Assembly (NCBI GenBank): GCA_013813905.1
Contig: JACCQX010000042.1
Coordinates: 1-6,236, forward strand
Origin: Chloroflexota bacterium
GTDB lineage: Bacteria; Chloroflexota; Limnocylindria; Limnocylindrales; CSP1-4
DNA: 6,236 bases
Direction: 5' to 3'
Shown here piece by piece: positions 1 through 4,635 of this stretch; position 1 is the stretch's first letter, and every line of letters starts with the position of its first letter. The position numbers and the translations under genes are program-made. Under the pieces are notes generated by a model. That model made no database searches. It was not told the DNA's origin and saw nothing but the letters and a program-made list of their open reading frames with translations.

Positions 1-705
1 GCGCTGGAGTTCGATCCGGGCGGCGATACCGTGCCGGGCCTCTTCGACGAGTTCGATCGCATCGCCGCGGCCACGGCCGGCCTGCCGGTGCGCGGCGAGC
101 TGCCGCCGGACCCCGAGCGGATCTTCCGAGCGAGCCTGGTCGATCCCGAGGCCGACCCTCTCGTCGAGGGAGCCCGTTTCCGACCCGCCTTCCGCCACCT
201 CGCGCTGCTCATCCAGGTGCCGGGCGTGGATCTGCCCGCCCGGATGGCGGCGGAAAAGGGCGCGCCGCTCGACGAGGTGGAGCGAGCCATCCTGGAGCGG
301 CGCGTGGCTGTGGCCCGCACCTGGCTCGAAGGGTTCGCGCCCGACCGCTATCGGGTCGAGGTGCGTGACGCGCTGCCCGCCGAAGCGGCCTCACTCGACC
401 ATCTCCAGCGGCAATATCTCGACGCGCTGGCCGGATCGGCCGAACTGGAGCGACCGTCGTCTGGAGACGCCTGGCAGGACCTCATCTTCCGCACGGCCAA
501 GGAGCTTGGCATGCCCTCCGGGCACGCCTTTTCCGCGCTCTATCTCGCTTTCCTGGGCCGGTCGAACGGGCCCCGCGCAGGCTGGCTGCTGGCCAGCATG
601 GAGGATGAGTTCGGGCTGCGGCGCATGCGCGAAGCATCGACCGCCGGGGTCGCGGACACCGCGACTGAGGGGACGGCGACTGACGTCCAGGAGGACGACG
701 CATGA
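1..705 (+). CDS. lysS: Class I lysyl-tRNA synthetase, C-terminal part (5' end outside window)
   Basis: Charges tRNA-Lys with lysine in the cytoplasm. The frame is open from base 1, so the 234 residues seen are the C-terminal part of a protein of roughly 500 residues; the GTG at 31 is internal, not the start. Seen: an opening ALEFDPGGD...LFDEFDR segment, which in this family follows the KMSKS-loop region, then FRHLALLIQVPGVDL, and a helical C-terminal anticodon-binding part ending IFRTAKELGMP...AFSALYLAFLG...GPRAGWLLASME. The IF-AKELG, ALYLAFLG and GPRAGWLLA blocks are characteristic of the class I (archaeal-type) enzyme and unlike class II LysRS. The HIGH and KMSKS signatures lie upstream of the window and cannot be checked. 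The last ~25 residues are a Thr/Ala/Asp-rich tail of no recognised function. The stop overlaps the serS ATG (ATGA at 702-705), suggesting an operon. Family assignment is from recalled motif patterns. Confidence 0.92.
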   Translation, partial: ALEFDPGGDTVPGLFDEFDRIAAATAGLPVRGELPPDPERIFRASLVDPEADPLVEGARFRPAFRHLALLIQVPGVDLPARMAAEKGAPLDEVERAILERRVAVARTWLEGFAPDRYRVEVRDALPAEAASLDHLQRQYLDALAGSAELERPSSGDAWQDLIFRTAKELGMPSGHAFSALYLAFLGRSNGPRAGWLLASMEDEFGLRRMREASTAGVADTATEGTATDVQEDDA

Positions 706-1991
706 GCGTCGGACTCCAGCGACTCCGCGAGGACACAGACCGGATCCGGCGAGGAGCCCGGGACAAGGGCGAGGATCCGGCACTGGTCGATGAGGCCATC
801 GGCACGGACGAGGCGCGCCGGCGCCTGCTGGGCGAGGGCGATGCGCTGCGCGCCGAGAGAAAGCAGCTCAGCGAGCAGATCGGGGCATCGATCAAGGGAG
901 GGGCCGACCCGACGGGTCCCGAGGTGGCGGGACTGCGCGCCCGGTCGACGGAGCTGGGTGCCCGGATAGAGTCGATCGAAGCGGAATCGGGCGCCACGCA
1001 GGCGCGCCTCGACGACCTGCTTCTGCGCATCCCCAACCCGGCTGATCCGGACGTGCCGGTCGGCGGAGAGGAGGCCAGCGTCATCGTCCGCAGTTGGGGC
1101 GAACCTGCGGCCCGCAACGGCCGCCAGCCACACTGGGAGGTGGCGGAGAGGCTCGGCCTCTTCGATCTGGCAGCCGGCGCCAAGGTGGCCGGTTCCGGTT
1201 TCCCGATCTACCGTGGGGCCGGCGCTGCGCTCCAGCGCGCCCTGATCGACTTCATGTTGGAGCTGCACACCAGGCAGCACGGCTTCACGGAGATCTGGCC
1301 GCCGGCCGTGATCAACGCCGAGTCCGCCCGCGGCACCGGCCAGATCCCAGACAAGGAAGACCAGATGTACGTGGTCACGCGCGATGACCTGTACCTGGTG
1401 CCCACCGCTGAAGTGCCCGTCACCAACATCCACCGCGACGAGATCATCGAGGCCGACCGGCTGCCCATCCGCTACGTGGCCTACTCGCCCTGCTTCCGTC
1501 GCGAGGCTGGGGCGGCAGGGGCCAAGACGCGCGGCATCCTGCGCGTGCACCAATTCGACAAGGTCGAGATGGTTTGCTTCGAGCGGCCCGAGGAGTCGAA
1601 CGACACGCTGGAGTGGCTGACCGCGCGCGCCGAGACGGTGCTTCAGCAGCTTGAGCTGCCGTATCGGGTGAAGCTCATGGCCACCGGTGACATGGGCTTC
1701 GTGCAGGCCAAGAAGTACGACCTTGAGGTGTGGGCGCCCGGCGTGGAGGACTGGCTGGAGGTGAGCTCCGTCTCCAACTTCCGTGACTACCAGGCCCGGC
1801 GCATGAACATCCGCTGGCGGCCGGCGGCAGCGGCCAAGGCAGAGATCCTGCACACGCTCAATGGCTCGGGACTCGCGCTGGCGCGCACCGTCGCGGCCAT
1901 CCTAGAGGTGTATCAAGAGCCCGATGGAACGATCGCGGTCCCAGCCGTGCTGCGACCACGCCTGGGGGCGCACATCTCCAACCGGGCATGA
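702..1991 (+). CDS. serS: Seryl-tRNA synthetase
   Basis: Class II synthetase that activates serine with ATP and loads it on tRNA-Ser, normally a cytoplasmic homodimer. The 429 residues are full length for bacterial SerRS. Residues 1-110 form the charged helical N-terminal arm, a coiled coil that grips the long variable arm of tRNA-Ser. The catalytic core follows: motif 1 region around 180-203 (FMLELHTRQHGFTEIWPPAVI), the serine-site TAEVP at 235-239, motif 2 FRREAG at 265-270 running to RGILRVHQF (277-285), the EVSSVSNFRDYQARR segment at 353-367, and motif 3 NGSGLALART at 387-396. The ATG at 702 is supported by AGGAGG at 689-694, seven bases upstream, and by the ATGA overlap with the lysyl-tRNA synthetase gene. 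The stop overlaps the next gene the same way. The segment usually read as SSCSNF is SSVSNF here, with Arg after it. Its product acts on the tRNA-Ser encoded at 3973-3888. Confidence 0.98.
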   Translation: MSVGLQRLREDTDRIRRGARDKGEDPALVDEAIGTDEARRRLLGEGDALRAERKQLSEQIGASIKGGADPTGPEVAGLRARSTELGARIESIEAESGATQARLDDLLLRIPNPADPDVPVGGEEASVIVRSWGEPAARNGRQPHWEVAERLGLFDLAAGAKVAGSGFPIYRGAGAALQRALIDFMLELHTRQHGFTEIWPPAVINAESARGTGQIPDKEDQMYVVTRDDLYLVPTAEVPVTNIHRDEIIEADRLPIRYVAYSPCFRREAGAAGAKTRGILRVHQFDKVEMVCFERPEESNDTLEWLTARAETVLQQLELPYRVKLMATGDMGFVQAKKYDLEVWAPGVEDWLEVSSVSNFRDYQARRMNIRWRPAAAAKAEILHTLNGSGLALARTVAAILEVYQEPDGTIAVPAVLRPRLGAHISNRA

Positions 1992-2785
1992 ACCGACGAT
2001 GTCTGGGCACGGCGCTTACCTTGATGCTGGCGGGCCAGGCAGTCCTGCTCGCGGGTTGCATTTCCGTCTCCCCTCTGCCGGATGACGCCTCCCCTGCACT
2101 GACGAGCGAGGCGACGGCCAGCCCAGCACCGGCCACCCCAGCACCGGCCAGCCCGGCACCGGCCAGCCCAGCACCGGCCAGCTCCACGCCGATGCCCGTG
2201 CGCTCGCCCGGTCCATCGCCCACCATCCAAGCCATGTTCCAAGAGGATTTCTCGACCGACTCGCTGTGGCCACCCATCGAGGGGAGGTTCGGAGAGGCCC
2301 GCGTGATCGATGGCTCGTACCGGATGCGTGTAGGACGGGAAGGCGGTTACCTGTATGGGTCGCCGACCAACGTGGCGATCTTCGATGACGCCACCGTGGA
2401 GGTCTCAGTCACGCTCGTCGAGGGGGCCGACGACGCGGCCGACGAGGCCACCGCGGCGGTCGCCTGCCGGGGCGTGGACGATTTCGTCTGGTACGAGCTC
2501 GGGATCACCTCGACCGGCGTGGCATTCATCAGTCACGTACGGCTGGATGGCATCGAGGATCTGGCTGTGGTCGCCGCGGCCCCGCTGATGGAGGGTGACA
2601 CGGTGCGCCTGGCCGCCACGTGCGAGGGCGTCCGCGACATCGGACTCAGTCTGTCAATGGACGGAGAGACGCTGGTCGAGGCGACGGACGTAAACGGCTT
2701 CGCGCTCGGTTTCGTGGCCCTGGTGGTCAGCGGGCGGTCCAGCGCCACCTTCGAGTTCGACGAAGTGCTGATCCGCCGGCCCTGA
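1988..2785 (+). CDS. Secreted lipoprotein with Ala/Pro repeat linker and beta-rich C-terminal domain
   Basis: Function unknown. The 265-residue product begins with Arg-rich residues 2-4, a hydrophobic stretch (about 6-22) and the lipobox LAGC with Cys24, predicting lipid anchoring on the outer face of the cytoplasmic membrane. Residues about 44-66 are a low-complexity linker of ASPAP-type units encoded by a 15-bp tandem repeat. Residues about 83-265 look like one compact beta-rich domain: it opens FQEDFSTDSLW, has many alternating hydrophobic strands, and closes FEFDEVLIRRP. This pattern recalls concanavalin A-like jelly-roll (LamG/DUF1080-like) domains found behind linkers in secreted proteins; that fold is inference. 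Cys160 and Cys212 could pair. No catalytic motif is visible. The ATG overlaps the serS stop (ATGA at 1988-1991), and no clear Shine-Dalgarno precedes it, so translation probably depends on coupling to serS. Confidence 0.85.
   Translation: MNRRCLGTALTLMLAGQAVLLAGCISVSPLPDDASPALTSEATASPAPATPAPASPAPASPAPASSTPMPVRSPGPSPTIQAMFQEDFSTDSLWPPIEGRFGEARVIDGSYRMRVGREGGYLYGSPTNVAIFDDATVEVSVTLVEGADDAADEATAAVACRGVDDFVWYELGITSTGVAFISHVRLDGIEDLAVVAAAPLMEGDTVRLAATCEGVRDIGLSLSMDGETLVEATDVNGFALGFVALVVSGRSSATFEFDEVLIRRP
2116..2190 (+). repeat. 15-bp tandem repeat, four copies plus a degenerate fifth, inside the lipoprotein gene
   Basis: The unit ggccagcccagcacc starts at 2116, 2131, 2146 and 2161, with single-base changes in copies two and three. 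A degenerate fifth copy lies at 2176-2190. Fifteen bases is five codons, so gain or loss of a unit lengthens or shortens the Ala-Ser-Pro-Ala-Pro linker without shifting the frame. The repeat joins the lipid anchor to the folded domain. Confidence 0.93.
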
Positions 2786-2803
2786 TCTCCTGCCGGAGGG
2801 CAC

Positions 2804-3064
2804 CTAGCCGCCCTGGCCCTGGCCCTGCTGCTGGTTGGGCCCGCCCATGAGGCCCCCCACGCGACCTTCGGCGATGTTCTCATCGCCTACCGGCTCAGGA
2901 TCGAAGGCGGGACTCTGGCCCGGATCCTCGTCCGTGCCGTCCTGCTCACCGGCCGAAGGCATCGCCATGGTGCCTTCGTCGCTGCCCGGCGCGTCCAGCG
3001 GTGGTGCCGTGGGGTCGAGCGGGGTGGTCGGGTCGTCGGTCGGGCGGATGGTCGGGTCGTCCAT
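2804..3064 (-). CDS. Small acidic, probably disordered protein of unknown function
   Basis: Not recognised. The 86-residue product has 18 Asp/Glu, two Arg, no Lys and 14 Pro, so it is strongly acidic and probably unfolded alone. It begins MDDPTIRPTDDPTTP, with a repeated DDPT unit, and ends with a Gly/Gln tail (GGLMGGPNQQQGQGQGG). No signal peptide, membrane helix or Cys is present. The reading frame stays open upstream to 3280, but ATG 3064 is chosen because GGAGG at 3077-3073 lies eight bases before it and because the upstream extension is Arg/Cys-rich and unlike the rest. Evidence for a real gene: a good ribosome-binding site, a composition that switches exactly at the ATG, and the absence of a better gene on either strand. 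It converges on the lipoprotein gene with an 18-bp gap. A spurious ORF in GC-rich DNA remains possible. Confidence 0.62.
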   Translation of the reverse strand: MDDPTIRPTDDPTTPLDPTAPPLDAPGSDEGTMAMPSAGEQDGTDEDPGQSPAFDPEPVGDENIAEGRVGGLMGGPNQQQGQGQGG

Positions 3065-3072
3065 GGTGGTTT

Positions 3073-3077
3073 CCTCC
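3073..3077 (-). promoter_or_regulatory. Shine-Dalgarno site deciding the start of the small acidic protein
   Basis: On the minus strand GGAGG (followed by AAA) lies eight bases before ATG 3064. It favours this start over the ATG at 3280 and the other in-frame codons upstream. Confidence 0.75.
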
Positions 3078-3148
3078 GTGCGGATCACCAGCCTGACTGG
3101 CGGTGCCGACCATCGACGCCGGTCTCCCCGTCCGCGGCGTATCGGTGG

Positions 3149-3177
3149 CCTATCGACTGACTGCAACGCCGCGGCAA
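3149..3177 (-). promoter_or_regulatory. Weak candidate promoter for the small acidic protein
   Basis: The 197-bp gap between the divergent genes (3065-3261) holds no gene. On the minus strand it contains TTGCCG (3177-3172), a 17-base spacer and GATAGG (3154-3149), which resembles a -35/-10 pair with a poor -10. It would give a leader of about 80 bases before ATG 3064. I see no convincing promoter for the plus-strand DUF2231 gene; TACGTT at 3222-3227 fits a -10 hexamer but lacks a -35. Confidence 0.25.
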
Positions 3178-3248
3178 GGGCGGCGGGTGGCCGGCCGTGG
3201 CCGCCGTCGCGTGAAGCGCGATACGTTCGCCACACTCGGCAGTGACAG

Positions 3249-3253
3249 AGGAG
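3249..3253 (+). promoter_or_regulatory. Shine-Dalgarno site deciding the start of the DUF2231 protein
   Basis: AGGAG within AGAGGAGA lies eight bases before ATG 3262. It supports that start over an in-frame GTG at 3103, which would add a 53-residue Arg/Gly-rich extension not expected in this family. Confidence 0.8.
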
Positions 3254-3261
3254 ACGGCGCG

Positions 3262-3900
3262 ATGCACAACGATGACTCACATCCCAGCACGGCAGCGATC
3301 CTGGGCCACCCCATCCACCCCATGCTCGTGCCCATCCCCATCGGAGCGCTGACCCTCGCCTTCGCCACGGACCTCATCGCGCAGGGGAGCTCGGATCGCT
3401 TCTGGCCGAAAGCGTCGCAGTGGCTGCTCACGGCAGGGGCAGCAGGTGCGGTGGCCGCGGCTCCCTTCGGGGCCATCGACCTCCTGACCATCCGGCGCGC
3501 GCGGGAGCTGCCCTCGGCCTGGCTGCATGCGGGCGGGAACCTGGCCGTGCTCGGGCTGACGGTGGCCAACCTGGCGCTACGTCGCGGAGACGATCGTCGC
3601 GTGAGTCGGGTCGGGCTGGGCCTGAGCGCGATGGGGGCCGGCCTGCTGGCCGTGACCGGCTGGCTGGGCGGCGAGCTTTCCTATCGGCACCGCATCGGCG
3701 TCATGGAGCGAGACACCGACACCTGGGAGTCGAAGGATCGGATGGACGGTCAGATCGACGCCTTCGGCGGTCACAGCGCCGTGTCGGGAGAAGGCCTCAG
3801 TCCGCTGGAGGCGGAAGAGGTCGCGCGGGATCTGGCCGCCGCCGAGCTACCCACGCAAACGCCGGACGCTACGGCGGAGGATCGCTCTGGCGGAGGGTGA
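3262..3900 (+). CDS. DUF2231 family four-helix membrane protein
   Basis: Integral membrane protein with no established biochemical role. The 212-residue product shows the DUF2231 hallmark GHPIHPMLVPIPIG at residues 15-28 at the start of the first helix. Hydrophobic segments lie at about 22-40, 54-75, 86-106 and 116-135, and the conserved closing motif GWLGGELSYRHRIGV is at 133-147. Asp37, Asp73 and His89 sit in or next to helices, as is common in this family, and His16/His19 could bind metal (inference). After residue 148 a hydrophilic, acidic cytosolic-type tail of about 65 residues follows; its end (DATAEDRSGGG) is low complexity. The start at ATG 3262 rests on the AGGAG site and on the family's usual N-terminus. 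The last codons and the TGA at 3898-3900 lie within the tRNA-Ser gene on the other strand, so the two genes overlap by 13 bp. Confidence 0.9.
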   Translation: MHNDDSHPSTAAILGHPIHPMLVPIPIGALTLAFATDLIAQGSSDRFWPKASQWLLTAGAAGAVAAAPFGAIDLLTIRRARELPSAWLHAGGNLAVLGLTVANLALRRGDDRRVSRVGLGLSAMGAGLLAVTGWLGGELSYRHRIGVMERDTDTWESKDRMDGQIDAFGGHSAVSGEGLSPLEAEEVARDLAAAELPTQTPDATAEDRSGGG

Positions 3901-3973
3901 GGGACTCGAACCCCCAGACCTTGCGGTCACCTGATTTCAAGTCAGGCGCATTCACCAATTCTGCCAACCCTCC
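3888..3973 (-). tRNA. tRNA-Ser (anticodon UGA), CCA encoded
   Basis: All arms can be drawn on the minus strand. The acceptor stem is GGAGGGT (3973-3967) with ACCCTCC (3898-3892), seven perfect pairs. The D arm has a 3-bp GCA/TGC stem with GG in the loop. The anticodon stem is CCTGA/TCAGG around loop CTTGAAA, with anticodon TGA at 3939-3937, reading UCA and probably other UCN serine codons. The long class II variable arm is GACC-GCAA-GGTC, closed by a GNRA tetraloop. The T arm is a 5-bp stem with one G-U pair around TTCGAGT. The discriminator base is G (3891), as in bacterial tRNA-Ser, and CCA follows at 3890-3888. It is 83 nt without CCA, short for a tRNA-Ser because the variable arm is compact. 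The gene lies 13 bp after the methyltransferase stop on the same strand and overlaps the 3' end of the DUF2231 gene antisense. No terminator hairpin with a T-run follows. Confidence 0.98.
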
Positions 3974-3980
3974 ACCGACG

Positions 3981-3989
3981 ATGGTATCA
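3981..3989 (-). promoter_or_regulatory. Candidate extended -10 promoter of tRNA-Ser
   Basis: On the minus strand TGATACCAT (3989-3981) fits an extended -10 element (TGN followed by TANNNT). The TGA is also the methyltransferase stop codon. Seven bases separate the hexamer from 3973, the first base of the mature tRNA. No good -35 is seen at 16-18 bp spacing, which is compatible with an extended -10 promoter. Alternatively the tRNA is processed from the methyltransferase transcript. Confidence 0.45.
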
Positions 3990-4559
3990 GCGGTCGTCCT
4001 GATCCCGAGTCGACTGGACGGCGTGGTCGCCGACCACGCTGACGGCGGAATAGATCGATCCCAGGAAGCGGCTGGGGACCCGGCCTATCAGGCGCGTGTC
4101 GCGGAATCCTGCCCGTACCGATATGGCGCGCCAGGTGTCCCATGACAGCGGGTGGGGGACCCACCGGTTCCCGCGATCGGAGTCGTACTCGACGAGGATG
4201 AACCTGCCGCCTGGCCGTATCCATGCCGCCAGGCGACACAGGAAGCCGTCGCGGTCAGGCATGAAGTGCAACGCGTTCGCCATGACGACCCCGTCCAGGG
4301 GCTCGACGACCAGTTGACTTAGCAGATCCGCGCGTAGATATCGGACGGACGTGTCTGGGAACCGGGCGGCCATCAAACGGGCCTGGGTCGCCAGCGCCTC
4401 GCCGTCGCGGTCGACCGAGACGATGGATCCACCGGACCCGAGCAGGTCAGCCAGCGCCAGAGTGAAGGCGCCCGCCCCCGAGCCGAGATCGGCCCACGCA
4501 CCATGGGACAGGCCGGCGATGCCGTCTCGCAAGAGAGCGATGTGATCCGCATGATCCAT
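3987..4559 (-). CDS. Class I SAM-dependent methyltransferase
   Basis: Transfers a methyl group from S-adenosylmethionine; the substrate is not identifiable. The 190-residue product is a minimal Rossmann-fold methyltransferase: motif I ADLGSGAGAFT at 23-33 (SAM-binding glycine loop), acidic Asp50 at the end of strand 2 (SIVSVDRD, ribose contact), Asp78 in RADLL near the adenine site, the strand-4 segment DGVVMANALHFM at 89-100, and the post-motif WIRPGGRFILVEY at 113-125. The C-terminal part (SWDTWRAISVRAGF...RVPSRFLGSIYSAV) resembles UbiE/type-11-like methyltransferases that act on small molecules or lipids. The frame is open to a TTG at 4595, but ATG 4559 is preferred: it sits seven bases after the -10 hexamer TAGGCT, has no Shine-Dalgarno, and fits leaderless translation. 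The TTG would lie inside the -35 box. It is divergent from the GT87 gene and lies just upstream of tRNA-Ser. Confidence 0.87.
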   Translation of the reverse strand: MDHADHIALLRDGIAGLSHGAWADLGSGAGAFTLALADLLGSGGSIVSVDRDGEALATQARLMAARFPDTSVRYLRADLLSQLVVEPLDGVVMANALHFMPDRDGFLCRLAAWIRPGGRFILVEYDSDRGNRWVPHPLSWDTWRAISVRAGFRDTRLIGRVPSRFLGSIYSAVSVVGDHAVQSTRDQDDR

Positions 4560-4566
4560 CGCCGTC

Positions 4567-4595
4567 AGCCTAGGGACGAGCGCCGCTCCTCGCAA
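4567..4595 (-). promoter_or_regulatory. Sigma70-type promoter for a leaderless methyltransferase mRNA
   Basis: On the minus strand a -35 box TTGCGA (4595-4590), a spacer of exactly 17 bp and a -10 box TAGGCT (4572-4567) precede ATG 4559 with seven bases between. Transcription would start at or next to the A of the ATG. Confidence 0.65.
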
Positions 4596-4606
4596 CGAGC
4601 ACGTCC
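4574..4606. repeat. Imperfect inverted repeat around the methyltransferase -35 region
   Basis: GGACGAGC (4574-4581) and GCACGTCC (4599-4606) match as inverted arms at seven of eight positions, with a 17-base centre. One arm is in the -10/-35 spacer and the other just upstream of the -35. It could be an operator shared by the divergent genes, but short matches like this arise by chance in GC-rich DNA. Confidence 0.3.
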
Positions 4607-4623
4607 GTCTCTGACACCCGCGC

Positions 4624-4629
4624 TACCGT
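4624..4629 (+). promoter_or_regulatory. Candidate -10 box for a leaderless GT87 mRNA
   Basis: TACCGT lies six bases before GTG 4636, the spacing expected if transcription begins at the start codon. No Shine-Dalgarno is present. A matching -35 is not evident at 16-18 bp, so this promoter is less certain than the divergent one. Confidence 0.45.
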
Positions 4630-4635
4630 TGCCGC

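Noticed and set aside
540..1853. 437-codon open frame on the minus strand across serS
   Set aside because: It is antisense to a certain serS, has no domain-like pattern, and is His/Arg/Gly-rich as expected of a shadow frame in high-GC DNA.
1858..2277. Minus-strand frame with a GAGLAGAG-type repeat resembling a repetitive protein
   Set aside because: The repeat is the antisense reading of the lipoprotein's 15-bp tandem repeat. The plus-strand frame has a signal peptide and lipobox.
2779..2801. Possible bidirectional terminator between the convergent lipoprotein and small-protein genes (GCCCT/AGGGC arms)
   Set aside because: The stem is only five pairs with a 13-base loop, there is no T-run on either side, and an alternative CTCC/GGAG hairpin competes.
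2835..3245. Plus-strand 136-codon frame opposite the small acidic protein
   Set aside because: It has no ribosome-binding site and a low-complexity Ser/Gly/Val composition that mirrors the minus-strand codons. The minus frame has a good SD.
3103..3261. N-terminal extension of the DUF2231 protein from GTG 3103
   Set aside because: The extension is Arg/Gly-rich, has no SD, and is not part of the family. ATG 3262 has AGGAG at correct spacing.
3888..3973. tRNA-Ser as an attachment site for an integrated element
   Set aside because: No integrase gene and no second copy of the tRNA 3' end were found in the window, and the flanking genes are ordinary chromosomal ones.
3420..4145. 241-codon plus-strand frame spanning the DUF2231 end and tRNA-Ser
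   Set aside because: It reads through a tRNA gene on the opposite strand and is Arg/Gly-rich with no domain signal.
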